Shown: positions 45,636-55,141, counted from the stretch's first letter. The stretch is DNA of 64,000 nucleotides from Paracoccaceae bacterium (GCA_033344815.1 JAWPMR010000001.1:2466136-2530135), one strand, 5' to 3'. A program made the numbers and translations. Notes: generated by a model from the sequence alone, not told the origin.

Positions 45636-46535
45636 CTACTGGGACCGTATTGCGATCTTTGCGATCTGAGCCGCTTTTTCAACGTAAAGGGCAGCACGTG
45701 CAGGAGCGTATCGTGCGAAGAACGACAAAGGCTCAGGATGCCAATCAGTATCTATTCTATGCAGATCCGAAGCAGCGACTTCTGCCTCCACAAGTCGTTC
45801 GGGCAATAGGGCGACGCCCAGCCCCTCAAGCACCATCGGGACACAGGCCGACAATGCGCTGGAATGGACAATCCGTTCGCGGCGCAAGCCTTGCTTTGCA
45901 GCCAGATTATGAAGCGCAGCACAGGCTTGAGTGTGTTTTGCATGCGTTAGAACTGTCAGCTCAAAGAGCTCGGACAGGGTAGGCTCAGTGCTGACGTTTT
46001 GGATCAAATCAGTGTTCGCAACCCAACAGTAATGCTCTTGACCCAAAGTCTCGCTTGCGAAGGCTTTCGATTTGAACGGGCCCGTTTGAAGGGCCAAATC
46101 AAGCTGCCCTTCCATCAATCGTGCATCAATCGTTGTTGAAAGGTCGACCTCCAGCTGTATGCGCAGCTTTGGGTAGGCCTCTCTCATCAACCGCAAGAAA
46201 CTTTGCAACCAAGTGCAGGCCACAAGCTCTGTCACGCCCAGTCGAAGCGTTTCCTCAATCAGCTCCCGACGGCCAGCTTCCTCGATGAGCGCTTCTCCGG
46301 CCCACAACACTTCACGTGTTTTGTGAAGTAACCTCTCACCATTTACAGTCAAACGAACCGATCCGGCATCCCGTACCAACAACGTCTCATCAAGGGCGGA
46401 TTCAAGCGCAATGATCCGTGCTGAAATATTGGGTTGAGTGGTTCCAAGCGCAGACGCCGCAGCACGAAATGTGCCGGTATCGACGACAAAGGCAAACGCC
46501 TCCAGCTGTTTGAGAGTGATCTGACTTTTGATCAT
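45636..46535 (-). CDS. LysR-family transcriptional regulator
   Basis: 299 residues from ATG 46535. The N-terminal winged HTH is ITLKQLEAFAFVVDTGTFRA plus ASALGTTQPNISARIIALES (residues about 5-65). The rest is the periplasmic-binding-like effector domain (LRLGVTELVACTWLQSFLRL, MVLEGLGVALLPERLVEAEV). It is transcribed in the same direction as hyuA, 95 bp upstream, and is the probable regulator of that operon. Position suggests this; no LysR box was pinned down. Confidence 0.9.
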   Translation of the reverse strand: MIKSQITLKQLEAFAFVVDTGTFRAAASALGTTQPNISARIIALESALDETLLVRDAGSVRLTVNGERLLHKTREVLWAGEALIEEAGRRELIEETLRLGVTELVACTWLQSFLRLMREAYPKLRIQLEVDLSTTIDARLMEGQLDLALQTGPFKSKAFASETLGQEHYCWVANTDLIQNVSTEPTLSELFELTVLTHAKHTQACAALHNLAAKQGLRRERIVHSSALSACVPMVLEGLGVALLPERLVEAEVAASDLHRIDTDWHPEPLSFFARYAPARAALYVEKAAQIAKIAIRSQ

Positions 46536-46678
46536 TTTCGGCTCATGGATAGAAAATATTGATAGGCACGGTAGCTGTTCTTTTGAAGCGGACAAAGCTC
46601 TTTCGGAGCATTCACAGGTCTGACGTTAAAAAAATCCCCTACTTACTCCCAAGCGGGACGAAGCGCGCGAATGGCAGG

Positions 46679-46770
46679 TATCGCTGGTTCTGCCGCCTTG
46701 ATCTGACAGACCGCCTTCCAGATCATTCGACTTTTTCCAAGAATCGGCACGGTCGGTTCCGTGAGAGCGA
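46679..46770 (+). pseudogene. 92-bp fragment of the IS1182-type transposase
   Basis: Matches the pseudogene at 28829-28920 (YRWFCRLDLTDRLPDHSTFS region) with one difference seen. Both ends are abrupt. It is the first of several unrelated fragments joined here. Confidence 0.9.
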
Positions 46771-46876
46771 TCACCACTCTGTCATGATGCTCAATGCCGA
46801 TTGTAACGATGCCAACGTCATCAACGTGTTCGAGCCTGCGATCCTGCATATCGCGTCAGGCGACAGCGTCACTTTT
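46771..46876 (+). pseudogene. Internal fragment of a pseudoazurin-like cupredoxin gene
   Basis: Reads HHSVMMLNADCNDANVINVF followed by EPAILHIASGDSVTF. This is the first two strands of a type I copper protein of the pseudoazurin group (VxMLN...VFEPA...GDxVTF). The signal peptide and the copper-ligand C-terminus are absent. It is cut at both ends. Confidence 0.75.
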
Positions 46877-46989
46877 GGGCCGATCAAGGCGGTCAGTTTG
46901 CCGGGGCGTAGCGGTGCGACGCAAGCGCCCGTCAGGATGGCGCGCGACCCGTAGGCAAAGCTGAGGTCGGTAACTTGAAGCGCGTTCAT
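46873..46989 (-). pseudogene. N-terminal fragment of an iron-siderophore-type ABC ATPase
   Basis: About 38 codons from the ATG at 46989: NALQVTDLSFAYGSRAILTG then GKLTALIGP, ending just before the Walker A GxGKS/T would be completed. The ATG overlaps the permease stop (ATGA), the original operon arrangement of FecCD-type permease followed by ATPase. Confidence 0.8.
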
Positions 46990-47272
46990 TGCCAGTGCCT
47001 TTTTCGTTGGCTGAGGATCAGCGAGACAAAAAATGGAATGCCGATAAGCGAGGTAATCATGCCGATAGGATAGACGACGCCGGGGGTGATGGCCTTTGAG
47101 GCGATAGAGGTACCGCACAGGATCAGCGCACCGGCAAGGGCTGAGAGTGGCAGGAAGCCGCGCTGGTCTTCCCCGTCAAGCATCCGCGCGATATGTGGCC
47201 CCACAAGGCCCACGAAAGCGACGGCACCAACAAAGGACACAGCCGCGGCCGAGAGTAGTGAAACGCCAGCCG
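46986..47272 (-). pseudogene. C-terminal fragment of a FecCD-family iron permease
   Basis: About 95 residues: LLSAAAVSFVGAVAFVGLVG, PHIARMLDGEDQRGFLPLSA, and IGMITSLIGIPFFVSLI at the natural end. Full members are about 330 residues, so roughly 70 percent is lost. Its 5' side abuts an IS3-type fragment at about 47273. Confidence 0.85.
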
Positions 47273-47274
47273 GC

Positions 47275-47496
47275 AACCGCCAGCGCTACCACGAGAGCCT
47301 GAATAACGTCACGCCGGCCGATGCCTACTTCAGGCGTTACAAAGCCATTATAAAACAATGGGAAAGGATCAAAAGGAAGACGCTCGGAACGCGCCACTTG
47401 CATCACATCCAGCGCGCCGCATAATCAAACCAACAAGATGGGCTGAACTCTCCCTTAGTTTAGACTGCCATTGGTGCCAAAAATTCTAACGACGAG
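47275..47496 (+). mobile_element. 3' fragment of an IS related to the 1543-bp element
   Basis: Encodes the OrfB end NRQRYHESLNNVTPADAYFR through KRKTLGTRHLHHIQRAA, clearly similar but not identical to the intact copies. The terminal region GGTGCCAAAAATTCTAACGACGAG matches the intact IS end (GGTGCCAAAAACCCTGACGACGGACA). It is therefore an older, diverged relative. Confidence 0.85.
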
Positions 47497-47504
47497 CAGG
47501 CCGC

Positions 47505-47639
47505 ACGTTTCCAAGTGCCAATCCGGGTTGGGTGAACACCGTATTGCGTGGGCTACTCCGTCAGGCTTATCTCCTCGCGAAACGCTTCAAGTGAAACTTG
47601 GGCTTTGAACTCAGGAGAATGGATCTTTCGTTTCTTCAT
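47505..47639 (-). pseudogene. OrfA N-terminal fragment of a different IS3-family element
   Basis: From ATG 47639: KKRKIHSPEFKAQVSLEAFR then EEISLTE, a stop, and PTQYGVHPTRIGTW in frame. This is the standard start of an IS3-type OrfA with an in-frame stop. It borders the flagellar cluster, 33 bp from the end of its last gene. Confidence 0.8.
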
Positions 47640-47671
47640 CGCAGATCACTTCTCTCGTCAGGCAGTCGACC

Positions 47672-48136
47672 TTAACGTTTGACCCTTACGTCAGCGAGCA
47701 CTTCGGTATTGAAAGTGTCCAAACTCTGTCGTTGGGAAAAGATTTGGGACTCGATTGCTTCCCCCAGCGCTAAATCGTTGAGCGCTTTCCTGTCCCGGTC
47801 CGACAGGTCTTCAATCAGACGTTCTGCAGCAATGACTTTTCCATATGCTTGCCGAACTTGACGAATATGCTGTTCCTTTTCTGCCAAAACCAACGCCAAT
47901 TTGGTATTCAGGGAAGCCTTTGCTCTGCCCACCCATCGCTTCCAAATGACATCGGCACCAATTGATTGCATGGATGGGACTACTGATTGGCGGGCAGTTT
48001 GAGCCTGTATATCAATGCGTCGTAATTCAGAGCGCAGGTCGTTTTCTTTCGCAACTATAGTTTGAAAAGCTTGTCGCCTGACTTCATACTTTGCTTCAAC
48101 AAGCGCGCTGATTTCCTTTAAGTCTTTCAGATTCAT
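47672..48136 (-). CDS. Coiled-coil protein of the flagellar cluster (possibly FliJ-like)
   Basis: 154 residues, almost entirely charged helix (EISALVEAKYEVRRQAFQTI, RLIEDLSDRDRKALNDLALG). No membrane segment or signal peptide. The start overlaps the flhB stop by one base (TGATG), so it belongs to the flhA-fliR-flhB operon. Size and coiled-coil character resemble the export chaperone FliJ, but sequence alone does not prove it. Its 3' end lies 33 bp from IS3 debris, so the native C-terminus may have been altered. Confidence 0.75.
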   Translation of the reverse strand: MNLKDLKEISALVEAKYEVRRQAFQTIVAKENDLRSELRRIDIQAQTARQSVVPSMQSIGADVIWKRWVGRAKASLNTKLALVLAEKEQHIRQVRQAYGKVIAAERLIEDLSDRDRKALNDLALGEAIESQIFSQRQSLDTFNTEVLADVRVKR

Positions 48137-49212
48137 CAGATTCTACCCTTTGCTTTGTTACGCATTGTTTCGGCAAACCGAATAGCGGCCGCTACGGCAC
48201 GATAGTGGTCAGGCGAAATCTGTTCGCCAATGTCCGTAGTCGCGTGGATCGCGCGTGCCGTTGGCGGATCGCTATGGATTGGTACGTCACTTTCATTTGC
48301 AATTTCTCTGATACGCAATGCTATTTCATCCAAACCTTTGGCCACACATACAGGCGCTTGACCAGGTTTTCGATCCCATTTGAGCGCAACTGCGTAATGT
48401 GTAGGATTGACGATAATGACATCCGCCGAATGTACTTCAGACATCATTTGAGCGCTGGCGATAGCATGAGCGCGCTGTCGGCGCTCTTGCTTCATATGAG
48501 GGTCGCCTTCGTTGTTTTTTGTCTCATCCATGATTTCTTTGCGAGACATCATGTTTTTTCTCAGGTGCTCAAAATGCTGCCAAATGGCATCGATGAAACC
48601 AATCACGCCAGAAACAACAACTACCACCAAAAGAAACTTGAGGCAGATCTCTGCAAGCAAAGTAACGACAATGCGCGGATTGGTCTGCAGGACAGCGACC
48701 ATCTCGTCAAGGCGAGCATTTATGAATAAGGCGAGGCACGCAGAATAAATCAATAGCTTTGAAAAACTTACGGCAAACTGGAAAAGGCCGGTACGACCAT
48801 ATTTGTTCTTGGCATTTGAAATTATTGAAATTTTCGATATTTTAGGCGCGATTTTATTTGGCGCAAAGACGATACCCTTCAGCGCGAGCAAACAAAGGAT
48901 AACGGCCAGTGAAGGCAAAAGAAACAGCGGCGAAATAGACCAGGCAACAGCGCGAATTAGCCCTTGAGTCGGCGCAGCGGCAGCACCATCAAAGAATAAG
49001 GGAGCCAACTGCGCTGATTGTTCAATCAGCACCATCATTGAGGTGCCCAGCAGGGTCAATCCGCTACTGCCCGCAACCAAAAAAGCTATCAGCAGACCAG
49101 AGTACGCGCATGCCGTCAGCAGTTCAGTCGAGCGAGCAAACTCACCTTTCTTACGAGCTTCAAGAAGCTTCTGAGGCGTGGCATCGTATGTCTTGTCACC
49201 TTCCTCGCTCAC
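48136..49212 (-). CDS. flhB: Flagellar export apparatus protein FlhB
   Basis: 358 residues: four membrane spans in the first about 210 residues, then the cytoplasmic switch domain. The autocleavage motif NPTH is in SADVIIVNPTHYAVALKW near residue 270. FlhB controls the change of export substrate from rod/hook to filament. The N-terminus has the typical DKTYDATPQKLLEARKKGEF. It overlaps fliR by 4 bp and precedes a coiled-coil gene. Confidence 0.96.
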   Translation of the reverse strand: MSEEGDKTYDATPQKLLEARKKGEFARSTELLTACAYSGLLIAFLVAGSSGLTLLGTSMMVLIEQSAQLAPLFFDGAAAAPTQGLIRAVAWSISPLFLLPSLAVILCLLALKGIVFAPNKIAPKISKISIISNAKNKYGRTGLFQFAVSFSKLLIYSACLALFINARLDEMVAVLQTNPRIVVTLLAEICLKFLLVVVVVSGVIGFIDAIWQHFEHLRKNMMSRKEIMDETKNNEGDPHMKQERRQRAHAIASAQMMSEVHSADVIIVNPTHYAVALKWDRKPGQAPVCVAKGLDEIALRIREIANESDVPIHSDPPTARAIHATTDIGEQISPDHYRAVAAAIRFAETMRNKAKGRI

Positions 49213-49979
49213 GGCGTTGTCCCAAATGGATTTCTCAGGAAAACATCCATCGCATCTACCCAGACTGAGAGTATCAATGGAGCCGACATCAGCAACAAGA
49301 AGAGACCACCCGCTGTGATCAATGGAGCACCAACAAAAGCGACCATCAACTGCGGCATTGCTTTGTTTATAGCACCAAGAGCGAAATTATAGAGAACTGA
49401 GAGAATAACGAACGGCGCAGCAAGCGTGAACGCCAATGTGAATGCGCGAGCGACTTGTGCGACGCCCCAATCGGTGAGGACGGAGGCTTGCGTAAATCGA
49501 CCCATCGGCATGAATTCATAAGACAAGATTACCAGTTGCGCAGCCTTGACATGTAGGCCGGTCATCACTGCCAGAGCGAGGCCACCAACAATCAAAATGT
49601 AACCCATTGCCGGCATCGGATCGACTCCAGAGCCTCCAAAAACCTGAGAAAGCGAAGTTGCGTTAGCAGCAATTGTGCCCGCAGTCTGAAGCGCCAGAAC
49701 GAACAATCTGATCCCGATCCCAATCGCCAAACCCGACACTACTTCTGTAAAGATCAAAATTGACAGGTCACCGGTTCCTTGCGGGAAACCCACATTTGGC
49801 ACAGCTGGCGTAACGATGATCGTAAATGCCAAAGCTACCGCAAGTTTTATGCGGACCGGAACTGACTGTTCGCCAAATGCTGGTAGCATGGAGGCCAGTG
49901 CAGCAACGCGCAGAAAGACTAAAAAGCCATGCCAAATTGCGCTGTTCAGCAATGGGGCTAGTTCAGCCAGTGCTGTCAT
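49209..49979 (-). CDS. fliR: Flagellar export apparatus protein FliR
   Basis: 256 residues, about six membrane segments (FLVFLRVAALASMLPAFGEQ, LRL-type start). AGTIAANATSLSQVFGGSGV and PFVILSVLYNFALGAINKAM are typical FliR blocks. It forms the export gate with FliP and FliQ. Overlaps flhA and flhB by 4 bp. No fliQ is present in the window. Confidence 0.95.
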   Translation of the reverse strand: MTALAELAPLLNSAIWHGFLVFLRVAALASMLPAFGEQSVPVRIKLAVALAFTIIVTPAVPNVGFPQGTGDLSILIFTEVVSGLAIGIGIRLFVLALQTAGTIAANATSLSQVFGGSGVDPMPAMGYILIVGGLALAVMTGLHVKAAQLVILSYEFMPMGRFTQASVLTDWGVAQVARAFTLAFTLAAPFVILSVLYNFALGAINKAMPQLMVAFVGAPLITAGGLFLLLMSAPLILSVWVDAMDVFLRNPFGTTP

Positions 49980-52060
49980 GCAGCAACGACACCGACGAGG
50001 GATGGGCGCGCGTCCAAGCCTATTTCTTCAAAGGAAAGAACAGGGTTAGAAATTCCTTTTGCTCGCATCACAGTCCGCAAGAAACGCCGCCGGCGCGTAT
50101 TGGTCACAATGGCCGCATTAATCCCATCCTGATTTGCAGCGAGCAGTTTTTCTGACATATTTTCAGCCAACAAATTGAAAAGGTCAGGTGGCAACGCAAT
50201 GTCCAAGCCTCGATCAGCTTCGACTTGGTAGGTATTGAACGTGTCTTCCCACTCAGGTGCCAACTGAATGAGGGGGAGTGTTCCATCCTCGCGCTTCATA
50301 TCTGCAATCAATTGAAACCCAAGACGCTGGCGGACGTGCTCACAGATGGCCTCAGGTTGCGCATTGTGCGCCCGTGCTTCCGCTGTTGCTTCTAAGATAA
50401 GGGGTAAATTCCTGATAGAAACCTGTTCGTCCAAAAGCAAACGCAATACAGCATGCAAAACGTCAATCGGTACCTTGTCCGGGATCATTTCATCCAGCAG
50501 TTTTCGGTTGGCTTCAGCGCGCGCCGGTTCAGAAACGTTCACCATTTCGGAAAGCAAACGCCGTAGCGACTTGAGTGACAGCAGGCGACTGAAGTTGCGT
50601 TTGACAGTCTCCAGCAAGTGCGTGGCTAGGATTTCCGCGGGAGTCACCAACGTCAGCCCATCAAGAGCGGCACGTTCCTGATCCCGATTGTTAATCCATC
50701 TCGCGGGAGCGCCGTACACGGGTTCAGTAGTATCGACACCACCTGGTAGAGACATGGAGTCCTCCGGAACAAGGGCGAGTATTTGATCCGGGTTGAGTTG
50801 TGCGCGCGCCTGTTCCACGCCCTGAATTCGAATTACATAGGTCCCAACCGGCAAAACTGCGTTGTCCGTCAAGCGAATCTCCGGAAGGATCAAGCCAAAG
50901 ACTGAAGCGACATGCGTTCGCATATTCGATATTCGGGCATCCAAACCTGTTCCCGGATCTAGCACCATGTTGACCAAATCAGGCGCGAATTCTACATGGA
51001 TGTCATCGAGTTCCAAGATGTCTCCCAGAGACTTTTCTTTTGGAAGATCGGTAGTGACATCATCTTCAATCTTTTTGACCATCTTCGTCTTAACTTTTTT
51101 ATGCACCAGAAAGGCGACGAAACCCAATACTGCACCACCAAACAAAAAGGGCGCAAATGGCAAACCAGGGAACAGGGCAAACAAAATCATTAACCCAGAC
51201 ACGGTTGCTAGTGCGGAAGGGTGCTTACCTAGCTGACTAAACACCGCCAAGTCTGTAGCACCCTGTGCGCCGCCTCGTGCTAAAAGCAGGGCTGACGCAA
51301 TGGAGATAACCACGGCCGGGATCTGCGAAACAAGGCCATCTCCAACTGTCAGCATTGCGTAAGTTTCAAAAGCCTGTCCCAATGGCATACTATGAACTGC
51401 AACGCCCATGATTAGCCCTGCAACCAAGTTAAGCAACGTGATCAAAAGTCCAGCGACCGCATCGCCTTTTACAAATTTCGACGCACCATCCAATGACCCA
51501 AAAAACGTAGTTTCTTGTTGCTCTCTCTCACGCCGTTCTTTTGCTTCTGCATGCGTGATGGCTCCGGCCGACATGTCACTATCAATTGCGAGTTGTTTAC
51601 CGGGCATTCCGTCCAAAGCAAATCGAGCTCCAACCTCGGCCATTCTGGTCGCGCCCTTGGTAATGACCATAAAGTTAACGATCAGAAGTACGCAGAAGAC
51701 CACTAGGCCAAGAAAAACGCTTCCTCCCATTACAAACTGAGCGAAGCCCTCGATAACACCGCCGGCCGCATCAGTTCCGGTATGACCCTGGCCAATAATG
51801 AGTTTGGTTGATGAAACATTTAACGAAAGCCGCAGCATCAATGATGCCAGTAGGATCGTTGGAAATGCCGAAAAGTCCAATGGGCGTTCGATAAACAAAG
51901 TAATCGTAAAAATCAGAATTGCTAAGGCGAACGAAGCCGCCAACCCAATGTCCAAAATCCAAGATGGCATAGGCAAAATCATCATCACAATTACGGCCAT
52001 CAATGCAACCGCAAGCATAATCGTTGGATTGAAAAACGCGTTTATAGCAATCTTCTGCAT
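49976..52060 (-). CDS. flhA: Flagellar export gate protein FlhA
   Basis: 694 residues, the normal FlhA length. The N-terminal half has about eight membrane spans and the FHIPEP signature region (TILLASLMLRLSLNVSSTKL). A cytoplasmic loop contains GMPGKQLAIDSDMSAGAITH, and the C-terminal domain binds export chaperones. It forms the proton-driven export channel ring. It lies 5 bp after the lytic transglycosylase gene and overlaps fliR. Confidence 0.97.
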   Translation of the reverse strand: MQKIAINAFFNPTIMLAVALMAVIVMMILPMPSWILDIGLAASFALAILIFTITLFIERPLDFSAFPTILLASLMLRLSLNVSSTKLIIGQGHTGTDAAGGVIEGFAQFVMGGSVFLGLVVFCVLLIVNFMVITKGATRMAEVGARFALDGMPGKQLAIDSDMSAGAITHAEAKERREREQQETTFFGSLDGASKFVKGDAVAGLLITLLNLVAGLIMGVAVHSMPLGQAFETYAMLTVGDGLVSQIPAVVISIASALLLARGGAQGATDLAVFSQLGKHPSALATVSGLMILFALFPGLPFAPFLFGGAVLGFVAFLVHKKVKTKMVKKIEDDVTTDLPKEKSLGDILELDDIHVEFAPDLVNMVLDPGTGLDARISNMRTHVASVFGLILPEIRLTDNAVLPVGTYVIRIQGVEQARAQLNPDQILALVPEDSMSLPGGVDTTEPVYGAPARWINNRDQERAALDGLTLVTPAEILATHLLETVKRNFSRLLSLKSLRRLLSEMVNVSEPARAEANRKLLDEMIPDKVPIDVLHAVLRLLLDEQVSIRNLPLILEATAEARAHNAQPEAICEHVRQRLGFQLIADMKREDGTLPLIQLAPEWEDTFNTYQVEADRGLDIALPPDLFNLLAENMSEKLLAANQDGINAAIVTNTRRRRFLRTVMRAKGISNPVLSFEEIGLDARPSLVGVVAA

Positions 52061-52065
52061 TCCCT

Positions 52066-52776
52066 TTAATTTCCACTTCTTGAGACGAGGCTGCGCCTGT
52101 TTAAATTATCGTTTAATGGGACCAACGACCCACGCACTGGCCGCACGCTAGATTGTTGTAAAAGAGGGAACTGGTTTGCTTCTTGAATGCGCGCGCCTTT
52201 TTGCACAAACGACGGCAACTCATTCTGAAGATTTGCGTATATAGCAGAATATTTACTTTTGTACCGCTCTGAGATTTCGGTCGTTCTAGAATGGAATGCG
52301 CCAACGGCATCTGTCCAATCACCCTCTTCTAGGAAAAGTTGCGACAAAAACTCTGCCGCGTACTTAGCGTTTGTAAAGGGGTCGAACATGTCAGAAATTG
52401 AAGAAAAGGCGTCTCCATGCCAACGATAGTTCAATTGGAAACACCCTATATCAATATTCCTAATTCCATCGCTAACCTTTTCTTTTGCAACCCTTTCGGC
52501 TTCAGATCGGCTAGAAAGCCAAGCTCCTTGACCGCCTACATTAATTGACCAAGGCCACGGCTCCAAGCCGGCGCCGAGTGATCGCCCGGTTTCTGTTCGG
52601 GTAACAGCCAGCAACACCGAAAGTGGAACACTTGTTTCGTGCGAGGCAATCACAGCGGCTTGATCACACACATTTCCACTTGAAGGTGTAGCGTGTAGTC
52701 TAACAGCACCAAAAAGTAGGAAGAGCACAGCTATGAAGAATAATGCGGCCAGATCAATTGCTCTACAAAACGGCAT
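52066..52776 (-). CDS. Flagellar-cluster lytic transglycosylase (SltF-like)
   Basis: 236 residues with an N-terminal signal or anchor (AALFFIAVLFLLFGAVRLHA). The SLT domain has ASHETSVPLSVLLAVTRTET with the catalytic Glu, then NIDIGCFQLNYRWHG. Such enzymes cut peptidoglycan so the rod can pass; Rhodobacter SltF is the known flagellar example. Position directly before flhA in the same operon supports this role. Confidence 0.88.
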   Translation of the reverse strand: MPFCRAIDLAALFFIAVLFLLFGAVRLHATPSSGNVCDQAAVIASHETSVPLSVLLAVTRTETGRSLGAGLEPWPWSINVGGQGAWLSSRSEAERVAKEKVSDGIRNIDIGCFQLNYRWHGDAFSSISDMFDPFTNAKYAAEFLSQLFLEEGDWTDAVGAFHSRTTEISERYKSKYSAIYANLQNELPSFVQKGARIQEANQFPLLQQSSVRPVRGSLVPLNDNLNRRSLVSRSGN

Positions 52777-52879
52777 TCAAAACCTTCATCAACTGTTTTC
52801 TACAGTCATTTGAAGTTATCCGATCAAGGTTTATTTTGAGTAACTACTATTCTCAAAATAAAATTTCTTTATCAACGGT

Positions 52880-55141
52880 TCATTGTGAAGTGACTACCAA
52901 ATCTCTTAGAAGGTCAGCGACTATGGTTCTTGCTGAAGCGCTTTCATCCAAAGCATTCTGGGTTGCAGAGATCATTCCATCCTCAATTATTACTGGATCC
53001 ACAGAGCCATTTGCCAGTTCGCGTATGTCTTCGAATGTATTAGACTGTTGTGAAACCAGTTCCACCCAATCATCAGATAGCCAAGCAGCACGTTTCGCCG
53101 TTTCCGACATGTTCGCAGCCTGAAAAAGCTGGATTGCACGGGCGTTTTCCCCAATCCTAAAGAGTGCTTGCGCGCGAATTAAGTCTGCTTCTTGCCCAAG
53201 GGTAGATTGCAGTATCTCCAGCGCCTCTGTTGGCTTGTCCAAGGCGAGTAAGACCTCAGCTTCTAAAAGTATAGCTTGCAAGTTTCTCTCAGTGTTATCT
53301 ATGTCCGCCAATATGTCTGCTGCTGCACTCGCAAAACCCAGCGAGTTCATTCTCTTTGCAATAGCCAAAGCGGATAACGGCCGAATTGACCTGCTATTCT
53401 CTGGGAAATAGCCGAACGCGATATCCAAAAATTCTACATCGCTAGCATTTTTTGCCAAGACGGAGAAGACAGACGATCGCAAATCATCTAACGACTCCGC
53501 GTTCTGATAGAATTGATCTTTCTCGATAACATCAAAGGCCTTTTTAAATTGTCCGGACAACGCAGAAGCGATCGCGTGCGCGCGTGACAACTCGGGCGCA
53601 ATTCTACTGTCTTGAAGTTCGAAAGCATACGCTTCTATCAAGAGAGAGGTATCTGGGTCGATAGGTGTCAGGTCAGCCAGTCTGTTTTCAACGTACAAAA
53701 GTAAAGCTTCCGGTGAATCGATACTGTTTGCGTTTGAAACGTTAGACAAAATCCTAGCCGCAGATGCATTATTGCTAGAATTTTGTTGAATATAGGCAGA
53801 GGCTAGTTCGGTGCTTGGTGCACTTTGATTGGCATCCAGATTGACCCGGCGAAGAGCAACCGACGCCGCCTCTGTCTTTCCAATTTCCGCGAGTCGCTTG
53901 CTTAAAATTGGTGCAAGATAGTCTCTCAATTGTGGAGGCAGTTTTACAAGCGCGCGAAGCGCTGCGCGATCGTCCGCAACTTGATCCTTGGAGAAGGTTC
54001 TCGCAGCGAGGATGCCCCACAAGGCTAAATCAGACGCGCAGTCAGCAAAATGATGAACAATCCGCGGATTTCGGACGAATCCAATGTCTACTATATCCGC
54101 TAAGTCCATAAGTTCAGGGTTTTCCAAAACTAATTTGTCGGACAACCGCAACGTTTGCTTCGCTTCTACACCAAAACCGAAAAAAATGTATGCTCGGGCT
54201 AAGTCAATGGCTACTTTTTCGTCCAACCGGCCAAGTTCGGAAAACAGAGACTGCCTAAGCAAGGAGATTTGGCTGTGGAATTTGGTCTCATCGCCCCAAT
54301 TCGGAACATTGACCGAGATAGGGTCTGCGCAAACAACCCCGGATGTCGTCAGGTCGACTGTGTCGACCCGCCGGGGAACATCACGACTATTTGTAATCCT
54401 CAGATTAACGATTTCGTTAAATGTGGGCGAAACCATCTGATCAGATGAATCAAAAATAACGATTCCTGGCTCAGGCATTTCTTGTTTTACCGCCGCATCT
54501 AGGCTCGGTACTGATGGCTCAACCAAACCGCGCGAAGTTGCGTCTACAACACTTCTCAACAATTCTTGACGGGTAGTTTCTACGGTGCCGATTTCCTGAG
54601 AAGATAAACTTGAAACCGGAGCGGAGCCACTTTCTGACTCAGGGCTTTGTTGCTCTTGCGTCAAAAGAAACTGGTCGTCATCGCTGGTCGCGCTTGGCCA
54701 AAGCAATTCACCAAAAGCAAAATTTGATTGCGCCTTGAGGCTCTTGTAAGAGCCCTGTGTGGTAAGCGCATTTTTTGATAAAGGCGGGCCGTCCAGAATA
54801 TCGATAACCAGAAAACTGCCTTTTTCGACGAAGAATTTCGTATCACAATCACACGAAAGTTCTAATTCGAGACGTGAGGGATACGTTTTTATTTCTTTTA
54901 GGTAGTCTCTCGGTATCAGGTTAAAAACGCGGCTGATATCGAAGCCGTCTTCATGGCCTAAAAACGAAATCACTTGGCTACCGGGTTGACCAGAGACTTC
55001 CCACTGCACTTCCGAAGGAAGCCGCATAACCAATCTTGTGAAGCCGGTATGATCACCAGATCTTACGCTGATTGGATCAGCTAGTGCAAAATTGCTCACC
55101 ACACAAGCCAAGAGCCAAAAAACTATGAACTGCTTCTTCAT
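52880..55141 (-). CDS. Large periplasmic repeat protein of the flagellar motor region
   Basis: 753 residues from ATG 55141, starting with a clear signal peptide (KKQFIVFWLLACVVSNFALA). Residues about 20-120 form a beta-rich AMIN-like domain (TGFTRLVMRLPSEVQWEVSG). From about 300 on there are TPR-like helical pairs (RAYIFFGFGVEAKQTLRLSD, AQALFRIGENARAIQLFQAA). I do not recognise a named family. The start overlaps the motA stop by 4 bp. That position suggests a periplasmic partner of the stator, comparable in idea to rhizobial MotC, but no homology is claimed. Confidence 0.8.
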   Translation of the reverse strand: MKKQFIVFWLLACVVSNFALADPISVRSGDHTGFTRLVMRLPSEVQWEVSGQPGSQVISFLGHEDGFDISRVFNLIPRDYLKEIKTYPSRLELELSCDCDTKFFVEKGSFLVIDILDGPPLSKNALTTQGSYKSLKAQSNFAFGELLWPSATSDDDQFLLTQEQQSPESESGSAPVSSLSSQEIGTVETTRQELLRSVVDATSRGLVEPSVPSLDAAVKQEMPEPGIVIFDSSDQMVSPTFNEIVNLRITNSRDVPRRVDTVDLTTSGVVCADPISVNVPNWGDETKFHSQISLLRQSLFSELGRLDEKVAIDLARAYIFFGFGVEAKQTLRLSDKLVLENPELMDLADIVDIGFVRNPRIVHHFADCASDLALWGILAARTFSKDQVADDRAALRALVKLPPQLRDYLAPILSKRLAEIGKTEAASVALRRVNLDANQSAPSTELASAYIQQNSSNNASAARILSNVSNANSIDSPEALLLYVENRLADLTPIDPDTSLLIEAYAFELQDSRIAPELSRAHAIASALSGQFKKAFDVIEKDQFYQNAESLDDLRSSVFSVLAKNASDVEFLDIAFGYFPENSRSIRPLSALAIAKRMNSLGFASAAADILADIDNTERNLQAILLEAEVLLALDKPTEALEILQSTLGQEADLIRAQALFRIGENARAIQLFQAANMSETAKRAAWLSDDWVELVSQQSNTFEDIRELANGSVDPVIIEDGMISATQNALDESASARTIVADLLRDLVVTSQ

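Noticed and set aside
46559-46954. A 131-codon plus-strand frame that joins transposase and cupredoxin sequence
   Set aside because: It is an accidental chimera across two fragment junctions and continues antisense into the ABC ATPase fragment.
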